Shown here: positions 20,748-31,325 of the stretch, piece after piece
Numbering within the stretch: position 1 is the first letter of the stretch
How the letters are laid out: each line of letters opens with the position of its first letter
Assembly (NCBI RefSeq): GCF_000695255.1
Contig: NZ_JMIB01000013.1
Span: 1 to 64,000 of the forward strand
Origin: Photobacterium galatheae
Lineage (GTDB): Bacteria; Pseudomonadota; Gammaproteobacteria; Enterobacterales; Vibrionaceae
Direction of reading: 5' to 3'
DNA: 64,000 bases
Made by a program: the position numbers and the translations under genes
The notes under the pieces: generated by a model
The model's input: the letters and a program-made list of their open reading frames with translations, nothing else
Database searches by the model: none
What the model was told of the DNA's origin: nothing

Positions 20748-21536
20748 ATGATAGATATTGGCGTCAACCTGACCAACAGCCGTTTTGACAAGGACCGGGA
20801 TGCGGTGATCGCCCGCTCGCGTGAAGCAGGCGTGACAGCCTTGATCCTGACCGGGACCAGCGAAGATGAAAGCCGCGAGGCCCTGTCGATGGCGCATCGC
20901 TGGCCCGGCTATTGCTACAGCACTGCGGGCGTGCACCCGCACGATGCCAAGTCGGTAACCGACTTGTTGCTACCGGCTATCCGGACGCTGGCTGCAGATT
21001 CGGCGGTGGTGGCGATTGGCGAATGCGGGCTGGATTTTAATCGTGACTTTTCACCAAGGCCGCAGCAGGAGGCAGTGTTCGAAGCCCAGCTGGCGCTGGC
21101 GGCTGAGCTGCAAAAGCCGGTCTTTATGCATTGCCGTGATGCTCATGAACGCTTTCTGGCGATTCTTAAACCCTGGCGCGATAAGCTCCCGGCAGCGGTG
21201 CTGCATTGTTTTACCGGGACAGAGCAGGAGCTGAAAGACTGCCTGGCGCTGGACCTGCATATCGGGGTGACTGGCTGGATTTGTGACGAACGCCGGGGCA
21301 CAGAGTTGCGGGAGATTGTTCGTCATATTCCGGACCATCGCCTGATGGTGGAGACGGACTGCCCGTATCTGCTACCGCGCGACCTACGGCCAAAGCCGAA
21401 ATCGAGCCGCAACGAACCGGCTTATCTGCCGCATATCGCAGCGACGGTGGCGGCTTGCCGCAACCAGTCAGCGGCAGAATTCAGCTCGGCGGTTTTTTCC
21501 ACAACCCGGGCATTTTTTCAGATCGATCCAGCGTAA
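20748..21536 (+). CDS. tatD: TatD-family 3'-5' nuclease
   Basis: A 262-residue metal-dependent nuclease close to E. coli TatD: it begins MIDIGVNLTNSRF rather than with the usual HxH, as that protein does, and contains TAGVHPHDAKS, AIGECGLDFNRDF, FMHCRDAHERF, LHCFTGT and ETDCPYLLPRDL. Despite its name and position it is not needed for Tat export; E. coli TatD acts as a 3'-5' exonuclease. The ATG at 20748 was chosen over a further-upstream frame because it gives the family N-terminus. Confidence 0.93.
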   Translation: MIDIGVNLTNSRFDKDRDAVIARSREAGVTALILTGTSEDESREALSMAHRWPGYCYSTAGVHPHDAKSVTDLLLPAIRTLAADSAVVAIGECGLDFNRDFSPRPQQEAVFEAQLALAAELQKPVFMHCRDAHERFLAILKPWRDKLPAAVLHCFTGTEQELKDCLALDLHIGVTGWICDERRGTELREIVRHIPDHRLMVETDCPYLLPRDLRPKPKSSRNEPAYLPHIAATVAACRNQSAAEFSSAVFSTTRAFFQIDPA

Positions 21537-21624
21537 TACGCTGTTCGGTGGTAAGATGAGCCGCAACTGTGACTGATTGCGGTGCCTTTCAGCAGAATAT
21601 CGCCGCACAACCAACAAGGAGTGA

Positions 21625-22674
<1,050 letters not shown>

Positions 22675-22697
22675 TTGTCGGATCTGTCCCATGAATA

Positions 22698-22721
22698 GCG
22701 AGCCTGCGGGCTCGCTTTTTT
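22698..22721 (+). terminator. Terminator after hemB
   Basis: A 7-bp perfect GC-rich stem (GCGAGCC with GGCTCGC), four-base loop and a run of T. Confidence 0.9.
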
Positions 22722-22755
22722 ATTTGGGGCGTGTTGGTGCGGTGATAGCTCTGGC

Positions 22756-23217
22756 TCAGGGTTTGACGTTACGGTTGATCGGGTTTTGCAGCGAAATCAG
22801 GGTCTCTGTCGACTGGACTTCATCAATAGCCTGCAGCTTGTCGATCAGGACATATTGCAGTTCTTCAATCGAGCGGCACATCAGCTTAACGAAGATATTG
22901 TAGGCCCCGGTGGTGTAGTAGGCTTCGACCACCTCATCCAGCTCATTGAGCTTGGCCAGCGCGGAGTGATAATCCCGGGCTGCGTTCAGATTGATGCCAA
23001 TAAAACAACAGACGTCATATCCCAGAAGCTTAGGGTTGATAATCACTTCAGTTCCAGTAATGATGTTTGCAGCGCGCATTTTTTCAACACGGACATGGAC
23101 GGTGGCCGGGCTGACATGAAAGCGTTTGGCCATTTCGGCATAGGGGATCCGGGCATCATGCATCAGGGCATTCAGAATATCCCGATCTAAATCATCCAGA
23201 CGGGGTAGCGGTGTCAT
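22756..23217 (-). CDS. asnC: Transcriptional regulator AsnC (Lrp/AsnC family)
   Basis: 153 residues and strikingly close to E. coli AsnC throughout: N-terminal helix-turn-helix (LDRDILNALMHDAR...VSPATVHVRVEKM) and a RAM ligand domain with LGYDVCCFIGI, EAYYTTGAYNIFVK and the ending TLISLQNPINR. AsnC responds to asparagine and activates asnA in E. coli. asnA is not next to it here, so the target is inferred. It is divergent from the GGDEF/EAL gene and convergent with hemB. Confidence 0.92.
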   Translation of the reverse strand: MTPLPRLDDLDRDILNALMHDARIPYAEMAKRFHVSPATVHVRVEKMRAANIITGTEVIINPKLLGYDVCCFIGINLNAARDYHSALAKLNELDEVVEAYYTTGAYNIFVKLMCRSIEELQYVLIDKLQAIDEVQSTETLISLQNPINRNVKP

Positions 23218-23332
23218 GGCATCTTTCCGTGGTAGTTCGCAACTACTGCATCATATACTGGCTTGCACGGTGACGCACGGTTTAGGATTGAAGAACCATT
23301 GCGACATTACCAAAGGATATCACTTTCTCTTC

Positions 23333-26300
23333 ATGCGCTTAGTTCTCTTGTTGCTGATATTGTGCCTGCCCAGGCTGGTGATGGCCCAGGCGAATGTGCT
23401 GGTGCTCCACTCGTATCATCAGGGGATGCGCTGGACTGATGCACAGCAGGCTGGTCTGAGCGCTGCACTGCGTTCAACAGATATCCAGCTCCAGGTGGAT
23501 TACATGGACAGCATGCGCTATCAGTCGCCCTGGTATCTGGATCAGCTGGTGGATTTGTATCAGGCGAAACTGAGCAGTGAGAAGTTCGATGCGGTTGTGG
23601 TGACGGATGACCATGCGTTGTGGCTGGCGAATCGGCTGGCGGCAGATTTGGGTGAGACCCCGGTGCTGCTCTCCGGAATTAACAAATATAAACCCGAGAA
23701 ACATGCCAGTCTGTCCCGTGTGGCCGGTATCCTTGAGGCCAACGATGTGTCGGACAATATCCGTCTGGCACAAACCATTCAGCCTGATGTCGCGCATTTT
23801 TACTTTATTACCGATAACACGGCCACCGGCCGTGAACTCTGGCAAGATGCTCAGGAATATCTGAGTCAGCATCCGAATGTCCCCTATACCTACCTCAGCC
23901 CGCATACCTTCGGGGAACTGTTTGATACCGTCAGCCAGCTACCGCCGGACTCAGCCATTATCTTCCTCAGCTACTATGTGGATGGTCAGGGTATGTTTAT
24001 GCCCAGCCGCGAAATCATGAATACCCTGACCCAACGGGCAAACGCCCCTGTGTATGTGTCTTACCGTTTCCTGCTCGACAGCGATGCACTGGGCGGGGTG
24101 GTCAGTCGGGGTTACGATCAGGGACTGATGCTGGGCCAGTTGCTCAGACAGGTGCTGAATGGGACTGTTGCAGATTTTCCGGCGTTTCTGAGCAGTCCGC
24201 GTCAGACGATGCTGAACTACCCGGCCCTGAAGCGCTGGAATGTGCAGGTCGATCAGGACGAGGTCATACTGGTCAATCGGCCGCTCAGTTGGTTTGATCG
24301 GTATGCTGGACAGGTCCGGCTGATCACCGCAGTACTGGCGGTGCTGCTGTCGGTGATTTTATTACTGATCGTGATTATTCGCCGCTTACGCCGCAGTGAA
24401 CGGAAGCTGAACCAGAGCCGGACTCTGTTTGAAGGCGTGTTTGATCAGAGTTTCCAGTTTATCGCCATCCTGACCCAGCGTGGTCAGCTGAAGTCGGCCA
24501 ATCTGGCGTTGCAGGATCTGCTGGGCCGTTCGGTGATTAAGTATGATTGCCCCTTCTGGGAGTGGGGGTGCTGGGATCGCGCCAGCACAGAGCAATTAAA
24601 GCAGTCCTTTTTGTCAGCCAGCCACAGCCAGCTGGTGCGCTTTGAAACCGGAATCAACAGCAGCGAAGACGGGGTTCGCATTCTGGATATTTCGATGAAG
24701 CCGTTGCCGCAAACCGAGAAAGAAGAAGGACAGCTTCTGCTGGAGGCTCGGGATGTCACCGCCAGACATCATATGGAAGAAAAACTGCGTGAACGGGAAA
24801 TCAGCTACCGGCTGCTGTACGAGCAGCAACCAGTGATTCTCTTGGCTATTAATCAGCATGGCCGGATTCAGTCGGTGAATCAGTTTGCGACTGAGTTGCT
24901 GGGCTACAGTAAGCGTGAAATGCTGGGCCATAAGGTCACTGATTTTTATCTGGATGATGCTGAAATCCCGCAGCACTTTATTTCCACGCACCCGGGTAAG
25001 GAAGAGCAGAGTGTCTGGCGTCGACAGTTGCGTTATACCTGTGCCAGCGGCAAGGCGGTGTGGATCCGAGAGACGATCCGATCGTCGCTGTCTCAGCATC
25101 AGTTGCTGTTGGTGGGTGAGGACATTACCAGTACCCGCGAGCTGGAGGCCAAGCTGGAATATCAGGCTAACCATGATTATCTGACCAGCCTGTTCAATCG
25201 CAGTTACTTTGAACGGCTGCTTGAATCTTCTCTGGTAGAAGCCCGTGAGAAAAGTGCCCGGCATGCCATGCTGTATATCGATTTGGATCAGTTTAAGGTG
25301 ATTAACGATACGGCAGGCCATGAAGCCGGGGATGAGGCGCTGAAGCAGGTCGCCTGGTTACTGCGCGGGATCATGCCCCATAAAGCATCCCTGGCCCGGC
25401 TGGGTGGGGATGAATTTGCCATTATCCTCAGCCATTGTGAGGTTGAAGGGGCATTGCGGCTGGGGGCTGAAATCCTGCAGTTGCTGGAAGAGAGCGAATT
25501 TTACTGGCAGAACACCCGTTTCAGCCTCAGTGCTTCAATTGGCATCCGCCTGATTGATAACACCGCGGGTTCGCCCCAGCAGGTGCATGCTCAGGCCGAT
25601 ACCGCCTGCTATGCCGCGAAGGATGAGGGTCGCAATCGCCTTCACCTGTATCGCCCGGACGATGAAGAACTGCAACGGCGGGAGCGGGAAATGGCCTATG
25701 TGAATCATATTCGCCATGCGCTGGATGAGCGGCGGTTTGAGCTTTACGCGCAGACAATCGCGCCGCTGGCTCATCCAATGCCGGGTCATCATTATGAAAT
25801 TCTGCTGCGGATGCGCAGCAGTGACGGGGCCATGATCCCACCGGGTCTCTTTATGCCGGCGGCTGAACGTTACAATCTGGCCCATCTGATCGACCGCTAT
25901 GTCGTCGGTGCTGCTCTCGACTGGCTGGAGGCGCATCCGGAAGCCGTGGCACCGCTTCAGTTGTGTTCCATCAACCTGTCGGGACAGTCGATGGGGAATC
26001 CGGATTTTGTCGATTTTCTGCTTGCACGGATTGGCCACTCAAGCGTGCCGCCCAGCAAGTTGTGTCTGGAAATTACCGAAACCGCAGCCATCGGCAACAT
26101 GAGTGAAGCCATCGAACTGTTTACGCAGCTGAAATCACTGGGTTGTCTGATTTCTCTGGATGATTTCGGTGCCGGACTGTCTTCCTTCGGTTATCTCAAA
26201 CGCCTGCCGGTCGATCTGATTAAAATCGACGGCATGTTTGTGCGCGATATCGCTGATGACGAGGTGGATCTCGCCATGGTGACCGCCATCAATGATCTGG

Positions 26301-26470
26301 CGAAGAAGATGGGCAAACAGACCGTGGCTGAATTCGTTGAAAACGAAGCAATTCTGGCCCGCCTGGAGCAGCTCGGCGTGGACTACGGTCAGGGCTATCT
26401 CTTTGGCAAACCAATGCCGCTGTCGCAATTGGTTCAGCGTCTGAATCAGGCAACCGAAGCTGTGCTGTAA
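23333..26470 (+). CDS. Membrane GGDEF-EAL protein with periplasmic ABC-binding-type sensor and PAS domains
   Basis: A 1045-residue cyclic-di-GMP enzyme. A signal-anchor (MRLVLLLLILCLPRLVMA) precedes a periplasmic domain (about 20-320) of the ABC substrate-binding type (VLVLHSYHQGMRWTD). Then come a transmembrane helix (about 325-350), two PAS-like regions (about 355-480 and 490-610), an intact GGDEF at about 691 (ARLGGDEFAIIL) and an EAL domain. EAL reads EIL (about 822), with EITET, DDFGAG and KIDGMFV conserved, so both synthesis and hydrolysis look possible. The ATG at 23333 was chosen for the signal sequence. AAAGGA is rather far, 15 bases upstream; an in-frame ATG at 23216 exists but adds an implausible leader. 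Confidence 0.9.
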   Translation: MRLVLLLLILCLPRLVMAQANVLVLHSYHQGMRWTDAQQAGLSAALRSTDIQLQVDYMDSMRYQSPWYLDQLVDLYQAKLSSEKFDAVVVTDDHALWLANRLAADLGETPVLLSGINKYKPEKHASLSRVAGILEANDVSDNIRLAQTIQPDVAHFYFITDNTATGRELWQDAQEYLSQHPNVPYTYLSPHTFGELFDTVSQLPPDSAIIFLSYYVDGQGMFMPSREIMNTLTQRANAPVYVSYRFLLDSDALGGVVSRGYDQGLMLGQLLRQVLNGTVADFPAFLSSPRQTMLNYPALKRWNVQVDQDEVILVNRPLSWFDRYAGQVRLITAVLAVLLSVILLLIVIIRRLRRSERKLNQSRTLFEGVFDQSFQFIAILTQRGQLKSANLALQDLLGRSVIKYDCPFWEWGCWDRASTEQLKQSFLSASHSQLVRFETGINSSEDGVRILDISMKPLPQTEKEEGQLLLEARDVTARHHMEEKLREREISYRLLYEQQPVILLAINQHGRIQSVNQFATELLGYSKREMLGHKVTDFYLDDAEIPQHFISTHPGKEEQSVWRRQLRYTCASGKAVWIRETIRSSLSQHQLLLVGEDITSTRELEAKLEYQANHDYLTSLFNRSYFERLLESSLVEAREKSARHAMLYIDLDQFKVINDTAGHEAGDEALKQVAWLLRGIMPHKASLARLGGDEFAIILSHCEVEGALRLGAEILQLLEESEFYWQNTRFSLSASIGIRLIDNTAGSPQQVHAQADTACYAAKDEGRNRLHLYRPDDEELQRREREMAYVNHIRHALDERRFELYAQTIAPLAHPMPGHHYEILLRMRSSDGAMIPPGLFMPAAERYNLAHLIDRYVVGAALDWLEAHPEAVAPLQLCSINLSGQSMGNPDFVDFLLARIGHSSVPPSKLCLEITETAAIGNMSEAIELFTQLKSLGCLISLDDFGAGLSSFGYLKRLPVDLIKIDGMFVRDIADDEVDLAMVTAINDLAKKMGKQTVAEFVENEAILARLEQLGVDYGQGYLFGKPMPLSQLVQRLNQATEAVL

Positions 26471-26535
26471 GTTTGCCGGAGACATCCGCACTAATGGTCT
26501 GTCCATGAAAAATTGGACCATTTGGCTGCCCCGGT

Positions 26536-26544
26536 TGCTATAAT
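26536..26544 (+). promoter_or_regulatory. Extended -10 promoter element for rsmJ
   Basis: TGCTATAAT: a perfect TATAAT (26539-26544) with the extended TG motif. It lies 68 bases before the rsmJ start. A TTGGAC at 26513 is 20 bases upstream and could be a poorly spaced -35; extended -10 promoters often lack one. Confidence 0.55.
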
Positions 26545-26611
26545 CCGCCTCCGGTATCGATCTCTGTCTGCCCGGTCTGCACCGGTCAGGCAACCTTTTG
26601 CGGAGACACCC

Positions 26612-27382
26612 GTGCGCATCACCTTACTTTGTGACCAATCCGAACGTCAGTCTGAGCTGGCGGAACTGGCAGCCCGCTGGGGGCTTGAGCATGATCCAGA
26701 GGCTCAGTTCGCACTGCACCTGACTGATGAACGGCTGGAACTGTTGAAACGGGATGAGCCCAAGCTGGGTGCTGTCTATGTGGATCTTGCCGGCGGTGCC
26801 GCGGCACACCGGCGTAAATTCGGGGGCGGACGAGGGCAGGCCATTGCGAAAGCCGTCGGCCTGAAAAGTGGTGTCACACCAACGGTATTGGATGCCACGG
26901 CCGGCTTGGGGCGTGATGCATTTGTGCTGGCATCGCTGGGTTGCCGGGTGCAGATGATTGAGCGCCATCCTGTGGTTGCAGCGCTGCTTGAGGATGGATT
27001 GCGCCGCGCACAGGCCGATACAGAGATTGGCGACTGGGTTCGTGAGCGGCTGAGTCTGTTGCATGCGACCAGTCAGGATGCGCTGGCCGATCTGGTGGCG
27101 GATCCTGATTATGCGGTACCGGATGTGGTCTATCTGGATCCGATGTTTCCCCATAAGAAGAAGTCGGCGCTGGTGAAAAAAGAAATGCGGGTGTTCCAGA
27201 GCCTGGTCGGAGCCGATATGGATGCCGATCTCTTGCTGGCCCCGGCGCTGGCGCTTGCTGCAAAACGGGTTGTTGTGAAACGTCCGGACTATGCGCCCTG
27301 GCTGGATGAGCAGGCACCTTCGACGGTGATCAGCACGAAGAAAAACCGGTTTGATGTTTACGTCAAAGCGGCCATGAAGTAA
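26612..27382 (+). CDS. rsmJ: 16S rRNA (guanine-1516-N2) methyltransferase RsmJ
   Basis: 256 residues. A SAM-dependent methyltransferase that modifies guanine 1516 of 16S rRNA. The SAM motif [17 protein letters not shown], the acidic VQMIERHP loop and the catalytic-type [15 protein letters not shown] match RsmJ (formerly YhiQ). The GTG start at 26612 ([10 protein letters not shown]) with CGGAGA upstream is preferred; the frame stays open further upstream, but through promoter sequence. Confidence 0.94.
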   Translation: MRITLLCDQSERQSELAELAARWGLEHDPEAQFALHLTDERLELLKRDEPKLGAVYVDLAGGAAAHRRKFGGGRGQAIAKAVGLKSGVTPTVLDATAGLGRDAFVLASLGCRVQMIERHPVVAALLEDGLRRAQADTEIGDWVRERLSLLHATSQDALADLVADPDYAVPDVVYLDPMFPHKKKSALVKKEMRVFQSLVGADMDADLLLAPALALAAKRVVVKRPDYAPWLDEQAPSTVISTKKNRFDVYVKAAMK

Positions 27383-27420
27383 CACGCTTTCAGGCGAGAT
27401 GCGACAGGATGGAGAAAGCC

Positions 27421-27849
27421 ATGTCCAAGTCATTATGTAAATACAGGCGTGCGGAAATCAGTGCCAAAGCAGAAGTCATTGGTGAGCTGGTGAATCAGCC
27501 GCGGTATCTGTGTCGCAGTTGTGCGCGGGCTGCGAACGGCAAAGGGGCACTGTGTAAGCCCATGCATTTGCCTGAAGCGTCGGTTCTGTCTTTGCCGGTA
27601 GCAGCCAGTGCTGCAGCTCCCGCCGTTGGAGAGCCTTTGGAATCCGATGTCGCACTGAATTTATCGACCCGGTTGCTGATGTCTGTGAAAGCCCGGAAGC
27701 TGGATAAGAAATTGCGGAAGCTGGCAAAGAAAAAGCGCAAGTATGAGAAGAAAGGCGAGAAAAAACTGAAGAAGGCTGAAAAATATCAGAAGAAAGCCGA
27801 GCAGGCCCAGCGGCAGTTTGACAAGTTGCTCTACAAAGCCAGCGCCTGA
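27421..27849 (+). CDS. Conserved hypothetical protein, Cys motif plus lysine-rich coiled coil
   Basis: Function unknown; 142 residues from the ATG at 27421, which has GGAG well placed (an ATG at 27409 is less likely). The N-terminal third holds Cys residues in LCKYRRA and YLCRSCARAANGKGALCKP, a possible small metal site. A linker rich in Ala and Pro follows. The last 60 residues are an alternating Lys/Glu/Arg coiled coil (KKLRKLAKKKRKYEKKG...), which could bind RNA or ribosomes (inference). It sits 38 bases after rsmJ, probably in the same transcript, before a terminator. Confidence 0.75.
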   Translation: MSKSLCKYRRAEISAKAEVIGELVNQPRYLCRSCARAANGKGALCKPMHLPEASVLSLPVAASAAAPAVGEPLESDVALNLSTRLLMSVKARKLDKKLRKLAKKKRKYEKKGEKKLKKAEKYQKKAEQAQRQFDKLLYKASA

Positions 27850-27873
27850 ACACTTTGTTGATTTGAAAAGAAG

Positions 27874-27904
27874 AAAAGCCTCCGTTCCGGAGGCTTTTGT
27901 TTTA
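27874..27904. terminator. Bidirectional terminator
   Basis: AAAGCCTCC pairs with GGAGGCTTT across a GTTCC loop, with T-rich sequence after it on both strands. It serves the 27421 gene on the plus strand and the small minus-strand peptide at 27921. Confidence 0.88.
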
Positions 27905-27920
27905 AGGGGATTGATGAATC

Positions 27921-28004
27921 TCAGGATTCTTTAATCAGGACCGCTGTCAGCAGACAGGTAATGACCGCAACAACAATGCCAGAAACAATTAACCAAGGGA
28001 GCAT
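27921..28004 (-). CDS. Candidate 27-residue single-helix membrane peptide
   Basis: A short reading frame on the minus strand encodes MLPWLIVSGIVVAVITCLL followed by TAVLIKES: almost entirely one hydrophobic helix with a charged C-terminal tail, the usual look of bacterial small membrane proteins. GGAAG lies 7 bases before the ATG, and a terminator with T-run lies 17 bases after the stop. It is its own unit between convergent genes. No known family was recognised. The hydrophobic composition, ribosome site and terminator are the evidence. Confidence 0.5.
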   Translation of the reverse strand: MLPWLIVSGIVVAVITCLLTAVLIKES

Positions 28005-28153
28005 AACCGTACTTCCATCTGTGAGTGCTCAAAGAGGCCACATTGAATATTTTTTAGTTAATTCCATCAATAGCAAATATATACGCTGTAATGGCTATTA
28101 ACAGATGGAAACAAAAGCGGATGAAATTCTGAGATTATTTCGTCAGAAGAGAC

Positions 28154-28181
28154 AAAAAAGCGCCTAAAAAGGCGCTTTTTA
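28154..28181 (-). terminator. Terminator of the hemCDXY operon
   Basis: AAAAAGCGCC pairs with GGCGCTTTTT across TAAAA. On the minus strand it is followed by a T-run, 28 bases after the hemY stop. Confidence 0.9.
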
Positions 28182-28208
28182 CATTTTGCAACAGATGTGT
28201 CTGAGCGG

Positions 28209-29396
28209 TTAAATTTTCGACGGCAGCGCCAGAGCCAGACCTTCCCGAGACAGACGGTGTGCGGCGGCTTTGTCATTCAGTTTCTCCAGCGTTTCCACCA
28301 GATAACTGTAATCGGCAACGGTCGGGTGAAGCTCAATGGCTTTTTCCAGATGTGTCCGGGCTTCCGGGAACTTTCCTTCGCGGAGATACAGCTGGCCCAG
28401 GGCACTGTGCGTCGCGGCATTGCCACTGTCATAACGGAGCAGATCCTGCAGCGTGACAATGGCGGGATGGTAGTCTGTCAGTTTGAGAGTCGGCATCAGG
28501 CTGATCAGCTGTGGCTCAATCTTCTTGCGCAGTGCTTCGCGCAGGACAGTATAAGCCTCGCTGTCGGCATTGCGGGCGCACATTTCACGTACAAAGCAGG
28601 CAACCAGTACCGGGTTCTGTCTGGCTTTGCGGTTCAGGCTGTTCCAGTGGCCCATCAGGCCGTCGCTGCCGCTATGCTGGGCGATCTGAACCATCAGGCC
28701 GCATTCCGCTTTTTCCTGCAGTTTGTCGGCTTGTTCGTCACTCAGGCTGCTGTATTTTTTCAGCGGCGGGATCAGGCCGAGTAAGGCTGGCCAGTCTTCC
28801 AGCTCGACGTAACATTGCTTGAGCAGTTCCAGTAATAACGGGTTACGCGGATGGGCACTTTTCATGTCCTGCAGCGTAGCCACGGCCTCTTCATACTGAT
28901 GCTGGCGGCATTGCAGGCGGGCACGGGTAAGGGCCACAGCCAGGCTGTCGTTGTCCAGTTCAGAGGCCAGGCGCAGGTATTCGTCACGCTGGTGGAGCTG
29001 GCCTTGTCCCTGAGCGGCTTCAGCCGCTGCTAGATAGTTCAGCAGTGGCGTGTCACTGTGGCTGGCTGATTTGACCACCAGTTTTTCAGCCTGTTTCCAG
29101 TCACCTTCCAGAACTTTGACCAGTCCGTTTGAGGTTAACTGACGGGCTTTCCGGCTTTTGCGGCTGGAGAACCAGCCCCGGGAGACGCTGCTCAGAGACA
29201 GTAGCCATTTGAGCAGGTTTTCCAGCAGGAAAAAGAGGCCGAACAGGATGATCACCAGCAGAAGCAGTGTGGTCAGGCTCATTTCGAGGGTCTGATTGTC
29301 GGCAGAGATCAGCACGTAGCCCTGGTTGCCTGCCAGCATCGGGCCGAAAGTCAGGCCGGCAATCAGCGCAACCACCAGCAGCAGAAGTTTAATCAT
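28209..29396 (-). CDS. hemY: HemY, TPR membrane protein of the haem operon
   Basis: 395 residues. Two N-terminal transmembrane helices (about 3-25 and 38-65) anchor a periplasmic or membrane-side array of TPR repeats; one clear TPR near the end is ATHSALGQLYLREGKFPEA. This is the enterobacterial/Vibrio HemY, not the Bacillus protoporphyrinogen oxidase of the same name. Its exact function is unknown, but it is always linked to haem-synthesis genes. The start overlaps the hemX stop by 4 bases. Confidence 0.94.
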   Translation of the reverse strand: MIKLLLLVVALIAGLTFGPMLAGNQGYVLISADNQTLEMSLTTLLLLVIILFGLFFLLENLLKWLLSLSSVSRGWFSSRKSRKARQLTSNGLVKVLEGDWKQAEKLVVKSASHSDTPLLNYLAAAEAAQGQGQLHQRDEYLRLASELDNDSLAVALTRARLQCRQHQYEEAVATLQDMKSAHPRNPLLLELLKQCYVELEDWPALLGLIPPLKKYSSLSDEQADKLQEKAECGLMVQIAQHSGSDGLMGHWNSLNRKARQNPVLVACFVREMCARNADSEAYTVLREALRKKIEPQLISLMPTLKLTDYHPAIVTLQDLLRYDSGNAATHSALGQLYLREGKFPEARTHLEKAIELHPTVADYSYLVETLEKLNDKAAAHRLSREGLALALPSKI

Positions 29397-30568
29397 GCCG
29401 GATCCTCCTCACTGTGGATCGGAGCAACTTGCTGACGCATCCGCATGTTGATGGTATCCAAGAGCATAGACTGTGATGTCAGTATTTTTGGGTAGTTGAC
29501 CTCAATCTTCTGTTGGGCCAGCTCATCCAGTGCCTGGATGAAACTCTGGGTTTTGGCATCGTCCGTTTTGTAGAACTGGCTGGCCCAGTCTTTCGCCATG
29601 GTCAGTGAGGTTGTATACAGTTCACCCTGTTCGCGATAGACCGCTTTGATGGCGGTTTCCAGTTTGGATTTGATGTTTTCCTGCAGGTAGAAATCCTGCT
29701 CCGGCGACAGCAGCGGGATCACGTTACCGTCTCGTTTTCGGTACGTGACGAAGTGTCCACCGAATTGTTTCAGCGAGGTCATCAGGTTGGATTTCCAGTC
29801 GGAAATGGACTCGCTGACACTTTCGGTCTGCGGCTGATCCAGCGATTCCGGCACAATGGCGTTGGCCAGTGGCAGGCTATCAATCTGAGTCTGAAGGCTG
29901 GTCAGGCGAAGCACCAGGCCGTCCCGGTCAATCCGGGCGATGGATTTGAGCATGGTAATGTCGTTACTCAGGGCCTTGCGCAGCTCCGTCAGGCTGGGAT
30001 CACTGAGCTGGGCGATCCGGTTATCGGCCGATTCCAGCAACAAGGTGGCACTGGCAACATCATGCTCCAGCGACAGTTTGCGACCGGCCATCCGGGTCAG
30101 GTAGTCTGCCTCGGCCAGCAGCCAGTCGTTCGGACGGCGGCCCTGGATTTCGGTCATCGACCGTTGCAGGCCCTGAATATCGTTTTCCTGCTGACTCAGC
30201 CGGGTCGCTGCACTGTCCAGACTTTCCTGCACAGCTGCTTTGACGGATTGCTCGCTTTGAGACAGGGCGTTTTTCATCTCGTTTAACTGGCTGGTCAGTG
30301 CGGCCAGTTGCGCCTGTTGGGCCAGGTTTTGCTGATGGCCGTGGTAATACAAGCCACCCCCCAGCAGAATCACCAGGGCAATGGCGACTAGTCCGGTTTT
30401 ACTGCCGCTGCCAGATTTGGCAGGGGCGCGTTTGGTCGGTTCTTGGGCAGTTCGACCTGACGCTTTGGATTGATTGTCGGCGTTTTTGGGGTTGTCCTTG
30501 GCGGCCGCTGCGGCATCAGACTGGTTGCCTGCCGTAGGGTGATCGTTATTGGTCTTCTTCTCAGTCAT
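29393..30568 (-). CDS. hemX: HemX, coiled-coil membrane protein of the haem operon
   Basis: 391 residues: a low-complexity cytoplasmic N-terminus rich in Ala, Asn and Lys, one transmembrane helix (about 60-78, LVAIALVILLGGGLYY) and a periplasmic domain starting with a coiled coil (about 80-140). Databases often name it uroporphyrinogen-III C-methyltransferase, but no SAM-binding methylase motif is visible here, so that activity is doubtful. It overlaps hemD by 8 bases and hemY by 4. Confidence 0.93.
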   Translation of the reverse strand: MTEKKTNNDHPTAGNQSDAAAAAKDNPKNADNQSKASGRTAQEPTKRAPAKSGSGSKTGLVAIALVILLGGGLYYHGHQQNLAQQAQLAALTSQLNEMKNALSQSEQSVKAAVQESLDSAATRLSQQENDIQGLQRSMTEIQGRRPNDWLLAEADYLTRMAGRKLSLEHDVASATLLLESADNRIAQLSDPSLTELRKALSNDITMLKSIARIDRDGLVLRLTSLQTQIDSLPLANAIVPESLDQPQTESVSESISDWKSNLMTSLKQFGGHFVTYRKRDGNVIPLLSPEQDFYLQENIKSKLETAIKAVYREQGELYTTSLTMAKDWASQFYKTDDAKTQSFIQALDELAQQKIEVNYPKILTSQSMLLDTINMRMRQQVAPIHSEEDPA

Positions 30569-31325
30569 CCGTTTTTCCCGTTGTGCCAGTTGTGCTTAGG
30601 GTAGTAAGCAATGCGTCATTGCTGGCACTGCCTACCATGGTTACAGAGCGAAAGCCGATGTCCCTGGCTTCCGTTGCTATACGCTCACTGGGAACCAGCA
30701 ACCGGCACTGGCATAGCCATGCCCGGGCCTGTGCTGGCATCAACTGGTACAGATAATCCAGTTGCTGGCCGCTGGTGACGACCAGGGTATCCACGTCCTG
30801 CTGTTGCCATTGGTGGAACAGCCTGTTCCCATCCAGTGCCAGCCAGTGTCGCGCATAGGTTTCACAGTAAGACACGCTGGCCTGTCGTTCGACCAGCGTA
30901 TCGAAAATCAGTTCACGGCCACCGTTGCCTCGCAGGATCAGGACTCGTCGTCCGGCTGGCTGCGCCAGTTCAGGCAGCGCCAGCAATCCTTCACTGTCTT
31001 CTTGAGGCGGTGCGATGACTGCCTGACCGCAAGCTTTGGCCAGTGTGTCGGCCGTTTGCTGGCCTACGGCCAGATAGTGGAGATTCTGCGGCCAGCTAAT
31101 CCCTTGTTCTGTCAGATAAGTATGAGCCATTTTGACTGCATGGCTACTGACAGCAATAAGACAGTCTCCATCTTGCAACGTTCTCAATTGATCACCCAGC
31201 CCGGGGAGCCCGGCGCCGGGCGCAATGGTCAGCAGTGGTTGCACCAGAGATTGGATGCCCTGATGTGCCAGTGCTTTTGCCAGTGCGTCGCCTTGCGGGG
31301 CGGGGCGGGTGATCAGAACGGTCAT
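30561..31325 (-). CDS. hemD: Uroporphyrinogen-III synthase HemD
   Basis: 254 residues. Closes and inverts ring D of hydroxymethylbilane to give uroporphyrinogen III. The two-lobed HemD fold is weakly conserved in sequence; supporting features are the start [50 protein letters not shown] and [17 protein letters not shown]. It overlaps hemC by 4 bases, the standard hemCD order. Confidence 0.95.
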   Translation of the reverse strand: MTVLITRPAPQGDALAKALAHQGIQSLVQPLLTIAPGAGLPGLGDQLRTLQDGDCLIAVSSHAVKMAHTYLTEQGISWPQNLHYLAVGQQTADTLAKACGQAVIAPPQEDSEGLLALPELAQPAGRRVLILRGNGGRELIFDTLVERQASVSYCETYARHWLALDGNRLFHQWQQQDVDTLVVTSGQQLDYLYQLMPAQARAWLCQCRLLVPSERIATEARDIGFRSVTMVGSASNDALLTTLSTTGTTGKTDD

